This document shows positions 55,860 through 64,000 of a DNA stretch of 64,000 nucleotides, one piece after another. Source of the DNA: Agrobacterium tumefaciens (GTDB lineage Bacteria; Pseudomonadota; Alphaproteobacteria; Rhizobiales; Rhizobiaceae); assembly GCA_025560025.1 (NCBI GenBank), contig CP048485.1:1240001-1304000 (forward strand). Direction: 5' to 3'. The notes under the pieces are model-generated. The model worked only from the letters and a program-made list of their open reading frames with translations. It was not told the origin of the DNA and made no database searches. The translations under genes were made by a program, and so were the position numbers. Within the stretch, counting starts at the first letter, position 1. Every line of letters begins with the position of its first letter.

Positions 55860-56111
55860 TTATTGCATGCGCTGCATTGCAGCTTCGGGCTCGCCGGTCG
55901 TGGCAACCGTTGCCGCAGGAAGGCGGTCGGTCTTTTTCAGAATGACGACGGGCTTTTCCACCGGGTCAGTTGGTGGAACGATGCTTGCGGTTTTAAATTC
56001 ACGGTCGACGGCAGGAACAGAAGCATTGATCTTTTCATGACCGGCGCATTCTGCAAGCGCTGCACTGGCGGAAAAACCAAAGACAGCGGCGATAATGAGA
56101 ACTGATTTCAT
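55860..56111 (-). CDS. Small exported protein, unknown function
   Basis: An 83-residue protein with a signal peptide (VLIIAAVFGFSASAALAE). The mature part is short and Pro/Val/Thr-rich with one Cys near the start, predicted disordered. No family was recognised. The ATG at 56111 is behind GGGAGA at about six bases; the frame extends upstream through non-coding sequence. It is monocistronic. Confidence 0.7.
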   Translation of the reverse strand: MKSVLIIAAVFGFSASAALAECAGHEKINASVPAVDREFKTASIVPPTDPVEKPVVILKKTDRLPAATVATTGEPEAAMQRMQ

Positions 56112-56262
56112 GTCATTCTCCCTTCGCTTTTGTGGCGATCTCCAGTCTAGGTGGAGACGGCCCGGATTGAAAATCACACTTTAGAGACATCTAAAACATT
56201 GGATCATTTCGGCAGTCGTCGTCTTTGATGTGCAATGGAGTGACAGGACATTGTCCCCGCCC

Positions 56263-56421
56263 CTATTTTTTCCGCACATCCAGCGGATTTCGGCAAAGCG
56301 GCCTGCGAAATATCATCGCCACATAACTTCCCTTCAGGGAAATCAGGCTCGGCGTGTAAGTCGAAACCTTTGCCGCGTTGGCGGCCTTTATCGTTCTTCC
56401 GTCAGAGGAATTCTGCTGCAT
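56263..56421 (-). CDS. Small basic protein (52 residues), strong ribosome site
   Basis: A 52-residue frame starting MQQNSSDGRTIKAANAAKVS and ending PLDVRKK. AAGGAGG lies seven bases before the ATG at 56421. An in-frame ATG eight codons upstream is also possible. It is basic, without a membrane helix or recognised family. The stretch 56422-56794 upstream contains a family 2 repeat and no other gene. Support is the ribosome site only. Confidence 0.4.
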   Translation of the reverse strand: MQQNSSDGRTIKAANAAKVSTYTPSLISLKGSYVAMIFRRPLCRNPLDVRKK

Positions 56422-56518
56422 GGCACGCCTCCTTCCATGAGCCATAACGAAAATACGCGGCTCTTGTTCCGCATCGCATCTCTCTTCCCCCCGAGATGGG
56501 CTAAAGCGTAGCCGCTTG

Positions 56519-56640
56519 TTTCTTCTCCCCGCCGGGGAGAAGGTGGCCCGGAGGGTCGGATGAGGGGGCAAGCTCTCCGCACACCTCTACCCTCGCCCCC
56601 TCATCCCGCTGCCGCGGACTTCTCCCCGGCGGGGAGAAGA
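56519..56640. repeat. Intergenic palindromic repeat, family 2 (copy B)
   Basis: Same layout as the copies at 49671 and 63521: a hairpin around CTCCCCGCCGGGGAG, the shared GGATGAGGGGGC, a variable centre, and the mirrored half ending CTCCCCGGCGGGGAG. It lies in the stretch 56422-56794 between the 52-residue protein and the PACE gene. Confidence 0.88.
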
Positions 56641-56794
56641 AACAGGCGGCATCCTCCCCGTGACATCGACTGCCTTAGCAATGCCTCACGCTTGAAAATT
56701 TCACCCAAAACCTCTATATGCCTCACCGCGAGGACGACCTCGGCCATCATGGCGACAGCATGCGGGACGGCCCGGTCACATACCGGAGAATAAA

Positions 56795-57229
56795 TTGCGC
56801 TCCCTGCAAGATCGTATCCGCCACGCTCTCAGCTTCGAAATCATCGGCCTTCTGCTGGTCGTGCCGCTCGGCGCGCTCATTTTCGGCATGCCGATGGAAG
56901 ATATCGGCATTGTCGGCCTGGTCAGCGCAACACTCGCCACCGCCTGGAACTATATCTACAATCTTGGCTTCGACCATGCCATGCAGCGCCTGAAAGGCAC
57001 GACGCTGAAGACGCCCGCCATCCGGGTCGCACACGCGCTGCTGTTCGAACTGGGCCTGCTGATCGTGCTGATGCCCTTCATCGCCTGGTATCTCGGCATC
57101 AGCCTCGCCCACGCGCTGGTCATGGATATTTCCTTCGCGCTGTTTTACGTGGTCTATGCCTTCGTCTTCAACTGGAGCTACGACCGGATCTTCCCGCTGC
57201 CGGAATGGCAGTCGCAGGATGCCGTCTGA
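56795..57229 (+). CDS. PACE family multidrug/biocide efflux transporter
   Basis: A 144-residue inner-membrane protein with four membrane segments in two tandem bacterial-transmembrane-pair halves, as in the chlorhexidine exporter AceI. The functionally essential first-helix glutamate of that family is present at Glu15 (HALSFEIIGLLL). The paired WNYIYN and WSYDR motifs follow each second helix. The start is a TTG with GGAGA five to seven bases before it. Its native substrate is unknown; the family exports diamines or biocides. Confidence 0.9.
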   Translation: MRSLQDRIRHALSFEIIGLLLVVPLGALIFGMPMEDIGIVGLVSATLATAWNYIYNLGFDHAMQRLKGTTLKTPAIRVAHALLFELGLLIVLMPFIAWYLGISLAHALVMDISFALFYVVYAFVFNWSYDRIFPLPEWQSQDAV

Positions 57230-57262
57230 TCGGCATGGCCGAAGGCAGGAAAAGGCTGCGTT

Positions 57263-58231
57263 TCAGTGCAGAGACGCCTTGAAGAAGCGGACGACATCGG
57301 CATTGAAGCTGCGGTGAAATTCCGCCCGGTCAAAGCCTGGAATGTCGCTGCAGATTTGCGGCGCGGCCTTTTCCATCTCGGCGGGGCAAGGCGTGATGAA
57401 CGAAAAATGTCCCGCGCCCGTCACCGTCCGATAATCCGGTTTCACCGGCAGATCATCGCGCAGCCTTGCAATATCCTGCGGCGCAACGCCATCGCCGCCC
57501 CGCTCCGAACTCCAGAGCTGGACGGGAATGTTAAGGTTCTGCAGGTCGTCCGAACCCGGAAAGACGTTCAGGGGATCAGCCACGACCACGGCCTTCACCC
57601 GCGCATCGTGAACCCGATCCCCGGGAACTGCGCCCCTGTCCCGCATCTGCGCGCACAGCGCCGCTTGTTCATCGGGGCACGGCAGGCCCGCATTTGCGAA
57701 ATCCGGCATGCCGCCGGCAAGCACCAGCGCCGTATAACCGCCCCGCGAAAATCCGAAGACACCGACACGGCCGGTATCGATGAACCGGGCCTCTTTCCAG
57801 TTTGCCAGCATATGATCCAGCAACCGAACGACGTCCGCCGGCCGCTCGGTCAGCGCGGAAAGCTCGCCTGCCCGCTTCATATCAAGCGCATTGTCACCGG
57901 GATGATTGAGAGCCGCGACAATGAAACCGGCGTCCGCCAGCGCCGCCGCCATATCCCGATGGCTGAAATAGGTGCCGGCGAAACCATGGGAAATGACGAC
58001 AAGCGGATATTGCCCGTCGACAACAGGGCAATCGCGCACCGCAGAAAGCACGAAGGGGCCGATCCTTGTCTCCACCGGCGCTGCCGCACAGGGCGACCAG
58101 ACGGCAGCCCTGATGGGCGCTTTGCCATCAGCGGATGGAACCTCGATCAACTGCAGTCCGGCCGCAAGGGCGGCACCGGTTCCCGAGAGGACGGAAAGAA
58201 GCATGAGGCAAAGCAACGCCGGAAATCGCAT
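57263..58231 (-). CDS. Exported alpha/beta hydrolase (dienelactone/PAF-acetylhydrolase-like)
   Basis: A 322-residue protein with a signal peptide (LLCLMLLSVLSGTGAALAAG). The hydrolase core shows LVVISHGFAGTYFSH, nucleophile Ser in GFSRGGYT, an aspartate in the AVVVADPLNVFPGSDDL region, and His in TGAGHFSFI. Four or more cysteines suggest disulfides in the periplasm. The family includes lipases and PAF acetylhydrolases; substrate is unknown. The ATG at 58231 (MRFPALL) is preferred over the upstream start at 58276. It is next to the MCE operon but separated by its own start region. Confidence 0.82.
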   Translation of the reverse strand: MRFPALLCLMLLSVLSGTGAALAAGLQLIEVPSADGKAPIRAAVWSPCAAAPVETRIGPFVLSAVRDCPVVDGQYPLVVISHGFAGTYFSHRDMAAALADAGFIVAALNHPGDNALDMKRAGELSALTERPADVVRLLDHMLANWKEARFIDTGRVGVFGFSRGGYTALVLAGGMPDFANAGLPCPDEQAALCAQMRDRGAVPGDRVHDARVKAVVVADPLNVFPGSDDLQNLNIPVQLWSSERGGDGVAPQDIARLRDDLPVKPDYRTVTGAGHFSFITPCPAEMEKAAPQICSDIPGFDRAEFHRSFNADVVRFFKASLH

Positions 58232-58333
58232 GATGAACCCGCGGATGGAGAGACTGCGCGCAAGGCCGGGCATCACCCGACCTCTCCCGAAGATAGGCTA
58301 ATTTCTTATATCGGAAATGACCGTCGCGAAGAT

Positions 58334-58939
58334 TCAGAGCGACTTCAGCGTCCAGGCCACGATCTCGCGTGTGGCGGCGGCAAAGGCCTGATCCAGCGCC
58401 TTCACGAAATTGGCGTTGCCGGAACCGCTGACGCGGGCGCTGGCGCGGAACACGTCCTGCGCCTTCACCGTGCCATTGCGGTCATTAAGCAGCTTCACCG
58501 ATATTTCGATATTGGCGATATTCTTCGCCGTATCGATTTCGAATGCGCGAATATCGGTCACGACCTGATAGTCGATTGCCAGCCCCTGCCCCGGCCGGCC
58601 GACGCCGCCGAGCTTGCCGGTATCCTCGAAGGCTTCCACCAGCTTGGATTGCACCATGCGCGGCAGGCGGTCGCTCCATTGCGAATTACCGAGATATTGC
58701 ACCTCCGAGCCGGAAAGGCGCACCACGATGTTTTCGCTGTCGAGCGCCTTCAGGGCAGTCGGATCGGCGATCAGCAACTGCCGGTTTTTGAGCGAAGGTC
58801 CCTGCGCCACCGTTGCCGAAGACACGGAAAGATCGAACGTGTCGTTCTTCGGCGCGCCAGCGCAGCCCGCCAATAAAACAGCAAGCAGCGGGGCCAGAAT
58901 AAGGGCGCGGCGTTTGTGGCCGTTCATCAATCGTGTCAT
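58334..58939 (-). CDS. ABC-type transport auxiliary lipoprotein of the MCE operon
   Basis: A 201-residue lipoprotein with lipobox LLAGC, so it sits at a membrane surface. The mature part matches the auxiliary-lipoprotein domain associated with MCE transporters (PqiC-like): FDLSVSSATV then RPGQGLAIDYQVVTDIRAFEIDT. It probably links the inner-membrane complex to the outer membrane. It is the last gene of the operon, starting 15 bases after the MCE gene stop. Confidence 0.88.
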   Translation of the reverse strand: MTRLMNGHKRRALILAPLLAVLLAGCAGAPKNDTFDLSVSSATVAQGPSLKNRQLLIADPTALKALDSENIVVRLSGSEVQYLGNSQWSDRLPRMVQSKLVEAFEDTGKLGGVGRPGQGLAIDYQVVTDIRAFEIDTAKNIANIEISVKLLNDRNGTVKAQDVFRASARVSGSGNANFVKALDQAFAAATREIVAWTLKSL

Positions 58940-58954
58940 TGGCCCATACCCCTC

Positions 58955-60325
58955 TTAGCGCCTTGTTCTGCCGTCATATTGTTTCACGGTTTCGCCGCCG
59001 AAAATCAACCGCTGCGGATCGCGGTCGATATTGGTGATGGCATTGTTGAGATTGTCGACCGTGACCCGCGTGCTGCCGATCAGCGCCTGGAAATCCTTCA
59101 GGCCCGAACTGGAGAAACGGGTCAGATTGTCGGCAATCGGCCCGATGCGGGCATTGAGATTGTCAGCCACAGCCTTGAACGATGTCAGTGTTTCGCGCGC
59201 CTTGGCAAATAGCGAATTGGCGTCATCGGTGCCGAGCATGCCGTCGACCTTGGCGAGAATGCCGTCGACGCGGCTGGAGGCGAGGTTCAGCTTGCGGCCC
59301 ATGTCGGTAAAGTCGGAAACCGCCTGGTCGATATCGGCACGGCGAGCGCCGACATCGTCAGCGATCCGCTTGAAATTCGCCACGGCGTCACGCGCATCGG
59401 CGGTCGCCGCGGAAACATCCCCTACCACGGTGCTGACCTTGGCGGGATCGACAGAGGCCAGAAGCTCATCCGCGCGCTTCACCACGGTCTGCACTTCCGT
59501 GCTTGCCGCTTCGAAATTGCGCGCCGTGCTCTGCACCGTCTCCATAATGCCCTGAATATCGCTGGAAGCGGAAGCAACATCCTTCGTCACCTTGTCGACA
59601 TTCGACAGGATGGAATCGATCTTGCCGGCATCCACGGCCTTCACCAGATCCTCGATGGCGGTGAGCGTGCCGTCGAGACGCACCGAAACCGACTGTACCG
59701 TTGTGGAAAGCGAGCTGAGGCTTGCAATGAAATTCTTGATGCCGTCGGAATTGGCCGCCAGCGCATCGGAGAATTTTTCGGCATTGCGCACGGTCTGCGT
59801 CAACGGGCCACGCGCATCCTGCACGAAACCCTGCAATTCGCCGATGGCCCCATCGGCGCGTTTCAGTATTTTATCCGCCGTGGCGAGCAGGTTGGTGACG
59901 CTGGAAAGATCGGCCGTCAGCTCGGCCGGAACGCCGCTTTCGACAGCCTTCTGCAGAATGCGCTCGCCATCCTTGTTACCGCCGGAAAGCTCGATATAGG
60001 CAGCGCCCGTCAGGCCCTGAATTTCAAGCACGGCGCGGGTGGACGGGAAAACCGGGGCATCGGCCTGCACTTCGGTAAAGGCGATGGAATAGGCTGGATC
60101 ATCGCGGTCAATGGCAAGACCGCGCACGGTGCCGACCGGAATGCCGTTGAAGCGCACGGGAGAACCGACGGAAAGACCGTTCGCGGAGCCGGGAATACGC
60201 ACGACGAGCTGCGCCGTCGGGCCGCCACGACCGAATTCCGCCATCCAGTAAACGAAGCCGAATGCGGCGGCGATCACGATCAGCGTGAAAATTCCGACTA
60301 TGGTGTAGTTCGCCTTGGTTTCCAT
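58955..60325 (-). CDS. MCE-domain substrate-binding protein (MlaD family)
   Basis: A 456-residue protein with one N-terminal membrane anchor (GIFTLIVIAAAFGFVYWMA), a single MCE domain (about residues 37-115, with VRFNGIPVGTVRGLAID), and a long helical tail of about 300 residues with heptad repeats and many ADNLN/VDNLN-type segments. It should form a periplasmic hexameric tube for lipids. It lies nine bases downstream of the ATPase gene. Confidence 0.92.
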   Translation of the reverse strand: METKANYTIVGIFTLIVIAAAFGFVYWMAEFGRGGPTAQLVVRIPGSANGLSVGSPVRFNGIPVGTVRGLAIDRDDPAYSIAFTEVQADAPVFPSTRAVLEIQGLTGAAYIELSGGNKDGERILQKAVESGVPAELTADLSSVTNLLATADKILKRADGAIGELQGFVQDARGPLTQTVRNAEKFSDALAANSDGIKNFIASLSSLSTTVQSVSVRLDGTLTAIEDLVKAVDAGKIDSILSNVDKVTKDVASASSDIQGIMETVQSTARNFEAASTEVQTVVKRADELLASVDPAKVSTVVGDVSAATADARDAVANFKRIADDVGARRADIDQAVSDFTDMGRKLNLASSRVDGILAKVDGMLGTDDANSLFAKARETLTSFKAVADNLNARIGPIADNLTRFSSSGLKDFQALIGSTRVTVDNLNNAITNIDRDPQRLIFGGETVKQYDGRTRR

Positions 60326-60333
60326 GCTTCTTG

Positions 60334-61170
60334 TTACTCCACCGGATTTTCGTGTCTGCCGTCCGGAAGAACGACAGAGCGCGCCCGTTTACCGCGGAAA
60401 TAGGACTGCACCCACGGGTCGTCGCAGGCGAACATGTCCTGCAATGTCCCTTCCACCAGCACCTTCTTCTGGCCCAGCACCGCAATGCGGTCACAGACGG
60501 AGAACAGGCTGTCGAGGTCGTGCGTCACCATATAGACGGTCAGGCCGAGCGAATCACGCAAGCGCGCGATCAGCATATCAAATTCCGCCGCCCCGATGGG
60601 ATCGAGGCCGGACGTCGGCTCATCGAGGAAGACGAGGTCAGGATCGAGCGACAGCGCCCGGGCGAGCGCCGCACGCTTGATCATGCCGCCGGAAAGCTCG
60701 GATGGGTACTTGTCACCCGCATCGGGCTTCAGCCCCACCATCTCGATCTTCAGATAGGCAAGCTCGTCCATCAGCTTCTTCGGCAGATCAAGATATTCCC
60801 GCATCGGCAGCTGGATGTTTTCCTTCACCGTCAGGCCGGAAAACAGCGCGCCCTGCTGGAACAACACACCGAGCCGCTGGTCAAGCATCATGCGGTCGTC
60901 TTCGCTCGCCTTGTCGTAATCAGTGCCGAGAATGCGGATCGCACCCGCCTGCCGCGGCAGGAGCCGCAGGATCGCACGCATCAAGACGGATTTGCCGGCA
61001 CCGGAGGGGCCGATGAAGCCGAGGATTTCACCGCGATAGACATCGAGGTCGAGATTTTCGAGCACGTTGCGGCCGTTAAAACCGACGGTCACGCCCTCGA
61101 CGGAAAGCACCACCTCGCGCCCGTCTTTCCCGGTTCTGGTCTCCTGCGGTTTCTGGTCCAGTTTCTCCAA
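60334..61170 (-). CDS. MCE lipid transporter ATP-binding subunit (MlaF family)
   Basis: A 278-residue ABC ATPase with Walker A GPSGAGKS, the Q-loop, signature LSGGM, Walker B VFLDEPTS and the H-loop VTHD. The start is TTG at 61170, because AGGGAGG lies about six bases before it and the permease stop codon is 11 bases upstream; the longer open frame overlaps the permease. It powers lipid movement by the MCE complex. Confidence 0.94.
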   Translation of the reverse strand: MEKLDQKPQETRTGKDGREVVLSVEGVTVGFNGRNVLENLDLDVYRGEILGFIGPSGAGKSVLMRAILRLLPRQAGAIRILGTDYDKASEDDRMMLDQRLGVLFQQGALFSGLTVKENIQLPMREYLDLPKKLMDELAYLKIEMVGLKPDAGDKYPSELSGGMIKRAALARALSLDPDLVFLDEPTSGLDPIGAAEFDMLIARLRDSLGLTVYMVTHDLDSLFSVCDRIAVLGQKKVLVEGTLQDMFACDDPWVQSYFRGKRARSVVLPDGRHENPVE

Positions 61171-61180
61171 CGCGCCCTCC

Positions 61181-62341
61181 CTAAAAATCGATGGCTGCGT
61201 AGAAGATGGCGAAAAGACCATCCACCAGAATGACGACGAAGATCGACTTCACCACCGAGGAGGTGACATGCTGGCCGAGCGATTCGGCCGAACCACCCAC
61301 CTTCATGCCCTCCACCGCCGCGACGATGCCGATGATGAGCGCCATGAACGGCGCCTTGATCATGCCGGCGGCAATGGTCGATTCCTCGACAGCGCCGTGC
61401 AGACGCGACAGGAACACTTCGAAAGTGATGCCGGAATAGAGTAGCGCCACGATGGCCGCACCGAAAAGCGCTGCAAAATTGGCAAGAATGGTCAAAAGCG
61501 GTAGCGCGATGGTCAGCGCCACCAGCCGCGGAAACACGAGCACGCCGACCGGGTTGAGACCGATCACCTTCAGCGCGTCGATTTCCTCGCGCATCTTCAT
61601 CGAGCCGATTTCCGCCGTGATCGCACTGCCGGAGCGGCCGGCGATCATGATCGCGGTCAACAGAACGCCGATTTCGCGCAATTGCAGAATGCCGACGAGA
61701 TCGACAACGAAGACTTCCGCACCGAAATAACGCAGCTGGAACGCGCCCTGCTGGGCGATGATCGCGCCGATCAGGAACGACATGAGCATGATGATCGGCA
61801 CGGCGCGCACGCCCATATGGTCGATCTGGTTGACGATTGCCGCCGGCGAGACGCCACGGCCGCGCCCGAGCTTCATCTGCGCGCCGCGCACGGCCGAGCC
61901 GAGAATATACATGCCCGCCAGGAAATCCGCGCCGTTCTGGATCACGGCCTGACCGATCGGCGCGAAGATGCGTTCCACCAGTCCGGGCTTCGCAACCGGC
62001 TCGCCCACCATCTCCGCCTTGTCAGGCAATTGACCGATGACGTCCTCGATCCGGTCGTTGCCGGTGAGCGTGACCGTCGCGCCGTTCGCCTCAAGGTCCC
62101 TGCGCAGGCGCTGGATGATCCACGCACCTGTCGTGTCGATGGCTTCGACGGCGGAAAGATCGATCTCGACGGCGCCGCCGGATTTGCTTTTTTCGATCCG
62201 GTCGAGGCTTTCAAAAATTCCGGAGAGATTGCTGTTGCGCCAGGAACCACTCATGACAAAACGCAAGCCGCCGCCGGAGACGCTGTCGTCTTCGGTGATT
62301 GCGGCCGGGTTCGCCTGTTGCCGTGTGTCCTGTTCTTGCAT
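61181..62341 (-). CDS. MCE lipid transporter permease with N-terminal STAS domain (MlaE family)
   Basis: A 386-residue protein. The N-terminal part (about residues 20-115) is a STAS domain (GGAVEIDLSAVEAIDTTGAWIIQRLRR) fused to a MlaE permease with five to six membrane helices (QIDHMGVRAVPIIMLMSFLIGAIIAQQGAFQLRYFGA onward). In E. coli the STAS protein MlaB is separate; here both are one chain. The ATG at 62341 follows GGAG at about five bases. It is the first gene of the operon and divergent from the epimerase. Confidence 0.92.
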   Translation of the reverse strand: MQEQDTRQQANPAAITEDDSVSGGGLRFVMSGSWRNSNLSGIFESLDRIEKSKSGGAVEIDLSAVEAIDTTGAWIIQRLRRDLEANGATVTLTGNDRIEDVIGQLPDKAEMVGEPVAKPGLVERIFAPIGQAVIQNGADFLAGMYILGSAVRGAQMKLGRGRGVSPAAIVNQIDHMGVRAVPIIMLMSFLIGAIIAQQGAFQLRYFGAEVFVVDLVGILQLREIGVLLTAIMIAGRSGSAITAEIGSMKMREEIDALKVIGLNPVGVLVFPRLVALTIALPLLTILANFAALFGAAIVALLYSGITFEVFLSRLHGAVEESTIAAGMIKAPFMALIIGIVAAVEGMKVGGSAESLGQHVTSSVVKSIFVVILVDGLFAIFYAAIDF

Positions 62342-62484
62342 AATGCTCCGAGCGAGTGCAGCCGTCACGAGATTCTTAAAGGTTTCATAACGTTTTGGCC
62401 TCCGGCAGGCCACAGTGACGGCTGACAATTCGTGATAAATTTGGCGTCATGTGTCTTTTGCCGCCCAATCGGAAGTGAAAAAAC

Positions 62485-63468
62485 ATGCCCCGTTACCTTC
62501 AAGCCACAACAGAACGTTTTCCCGTCGCCGGCAGCTTCACCATTTCACGCGGCACCCGCACGCATGCGGATGTCGTAACGTGCACCATCCGCGATGGTTC
62601 CTTTACCGGCATTGGCGAATGTGTGCCCTATCCGCGTTATGGCGAAAGCATCGAAGGCGTCATCGCCGATATCGAGGCGATGGCGGAACAGATCGCCGGC
62701 GGCGTGACACGGCAGGAACTACAGCAGGCGATGCAACCCGGCGCCGCCCGCAATGCGGTCGATTGCGCGCTCTGGGACCTCGAAGCCAAGATCAGCGGCA
62801 AAACCGTTGCCGAGCGCATCCTTGGACAGGCGGCAAAGCCGCTCGTCACAGCCTACACCATCTCGCTTGCCGATCCCGAGACCATGGCCGCGAAGACGGC
62901 GGAAAATGCAGGCCGTCCGCTGCTGAAAATCAAGACCGGCACGGCGGATGACGAAGCGCGTCTAAGGGCCGTGCGCGCCGCCGCACCCGAAGCGCGCATC
63001 ATCATCGACGCCAATGAGGGCTGGAATGACTATAATATCGAATATTATCTGAGACTTGCGGCAGAGCTGAAGATATCGCTTATCGAGCAGCCGCTACCCG
63101 CCGGCAAGGATGACATCCTCGCCCGCATCGACCATCCGGTGCTGATCTGTGCCGACGAAAGCGTGCATTCCACCAAGGACCTCGCCGCCCTGCGCGACCG
63201 TTACGATGCGATCAACATCAAGCTCGACAAGACCGGCGGCCTGACCGAAGCGCTCGTCATGAAGGCGGAGGCCGAAAGGCTCGGCTTCACCATCATGGTC
63301 GGTTGCATGCTCGGCACCTCGCTCGGCATGGCGCCTGCGGTGCTCGCGGCGCAGGGCACGGCTTTTGCCGATCTCGACGGACCGCTGCTGCTGGCCGAGG
63401 ATCGTGAGCCGGGGCTGGTTTATGAGGGTTCGCTGGTTTATCCGGCGCGGCCGGAATTGTGGGGGTAA
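62485..63468 (+). CDS. Dipeptide epimerase (enolase superfamily, L-Ala-D/L-Glu type)
   Basis: A 327-residue enzyme of the enolase superfamily. The catalytic lysines are K148 and K150 in KIKTG and K246 in NIKLDKTGG; metal ligands are D175, E201 and D224. The pattern is that of L-Ala-D/L-Glu epimerases, which process murein peptides. Some family members act on other dipeptides. It is divergent from the MCE operon. Confidence 0.93.
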   Translation: MPRYLQATTERFPVAGSFTISRGTRTHADVVTCTIRDGSFTGIGECVPYPRYGESIEGVIADIEAMAEQIAGGVTRQELQQAMQPGAARNAVDCALWDLEAKISGKTVAERILGQAAKPLVTAYTISLADPETMAAKTAENAGRPLLKIKTGTADDEARLRAVRAAAPEARIIIDANEGWNDYNIEYYLRLAAELKISLIEQPLPAGKDDILARIDHPVLICADESVHSTKDLAALRDRYDAINIKLDKTGGLTEALVMKAEAERLGFTIMVGCMLGTSLGMAPAVLAAQGTAFADLDGPLLLAEDREPGLVYEGSLVYPARPELWG

Positions 63469-63520
63469 GTCGTGGATATTGAAGGCAGAGAAAAACGATA
63501 AGGCGCAACCTCGCCGCTCG

Positions 63521-63641
63521 TTTCTTCTCCCCGCCGGGGAGAAGGTGGCCCGAAGGGTCGGATGAGGGGGCAACGCTAGCGGTATACGGAGAGCTCGCCC
63601 CCTCATCCCGCTGCCGCGACCTTCTCCCCGGCGGGGAGAAG
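63521..63641. repeat. Intergenic palindromic repeat, family 2 (copy C)
   Basis: Third copy of the roughly 120-base element (compare 49671 and 56519), with perfect CTCCCCGCCGGGGAG and CTCCCCGGCGGGGAG hairpins at the ends. The gene-free stretch 63469-64000 contains this, the family 1 repeat below, and no supported gene. Confidence 0.88.
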
Positions 63642-63812
63642 GCAAAAGACGCACCCGCTCGCCTTAAATGACGGAAGGGCTCGTCTATAAGGAAGGCGTG
63701 GTTATCCGGCCCCGCCGGAATTGCGGAAGTCTCGCCCAGGCACCGCATGCCAAGGCGGCATCTTCTGCGTGCCTTACCCAAAGAGTCACAGGGAAGATTG
63801 TAGAACCTCTCC

Positions 63813-63928
63813 TCCGTCATGCCGGACTTGATCCGGCATCCAGCCACGGCGCGTCTGCGCGGTGAGAAGAGTCTTGCGCGATCAAGGACTTGATCGCACT
63901 GGATCCCGGCTCAAGGCCGGGATGACGG
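63813..63928. repeat. Intergenic palindromic mosaic repeat, family 1 (second copy)
   Basis: Closely similar to 30105-30222 over its whole length, with the same boundary CCTCTCCTCCGTCAT and the same order of four palindromes; the last hairpin differs (ATCCCGGC/GCCGGGAT instead of the CCCCGGA type). Bases 63929-64000 show nothing recognisable. Confidence 0.85.
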
Positions 63929-64000
63929 TGTGCAGATATTGCCACTCATGGCAGACGGTATTCCATACGAGCATACCTTCAGCGCCCGTCAAACGCCCCC

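Noticed and set aside
63668..63865. A 65-codon frame near the right edge
   Set aside because: It runs into a palindromic repeat and has no ribosome site or family.

Overview
The window looks like a chromosomal segment of an Agrobacterium-type Rhizobiaceae (alphaproteobacterium). The clues are high GC, short intergenic gaps with palindromic mosaic repeats, and the rhizobial acpXL-fabZXL-fabF2XL-fabF1XL-adhXL-lpxXL cluster for the very-long-chain acyl group of lipid A. A shared anaerobox lies between hemN and fnrN, one GAAC-N7-GAAC LexA-type box is present, and the housekeeping protein types (hom, recJ, tpiA-secG-pyrG, class II DAHP synthase) fit. No phage, integrase, IS element, CRISPR array or rRNA operon was seen. 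Most of the window is core chromosome.

Layout. 0.1-6.6 kb: tRNA-Glu, recJ, a small membrane protein, homoserine dehydrogenase, an alanine/diaminopimelate-type aminotransferase and a nucleoside hydrolase. 6.7-8.4 kb: a TSUP permease and a PAS-domain protein. 8.6-14.3 kb: the lipid A C28 acyl cluster, all on the minus strand. It holds a dedicated carrier protein, a dehydratase, one complete ketosynthase, one ketosynthase-like partner lacking the catalytic Cys, an alcohol dehydrogenase/reductase and the acyltransferase. 14.4-16.7 kb: hemN and fnrN, divergent around one FNR/FixK box. 17-24.6 kb: small envelope proteins, PHA synthase, the sfsA-map-radC run, and a tadE/tadG pair.

24.6-29.2 kb: DAHP synthase, glutathione reductase, a DUF2059 secreted protein and rpiA, all minus strand, with gph divergent. 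30.3-35.2 kb: a large periplasmic L,D-transpeptidase, fumC, and an exported alpha/beta hydrolase. 35.4-39.6 kb: tpiA-secG-pyrG and a second exported hydrolase. 39.8-46.8 kb: parE, an SDR epimerase, a ClpP paralogue, an ArsR-SRPBCC pair under a palindromic operator, a ClsC-like phospholipase D protein, and a double-receiver response regulator whose first receiver has lost its phospho-acceptor. 47-52.5 kb: a sarcosine/dimethylglycine dehydrogenase-GcvT protein and a large MscS-family channel.

52.6-57.2 kb is the most accessory-looking stretch: tRNA-Lys, an AT-rich island and several small orphan proteins, one behind a LexA-type box, plus a PACE efflux protein. 57.3-63.5 kb: an exported hydrolase, a four-gene MCE lipid-transport operon (STAS-permease, ATPase, MCE protein, lipoprotein), and a dipeptide epimerase. 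The right end is filled by two families of intergenic palindromic repeats that also occur elsewhere in the window.

The strongest leads for something under-described are the Cys-less ketosynthase partner in the lipid A cluster, the SOS-box small protein at 55.5 kb, the shared hemN/fnrN control element, and the two dispersed palindromic repeat families. All functional calls rest on motif reading and recalled family knowledge; no database search was run.
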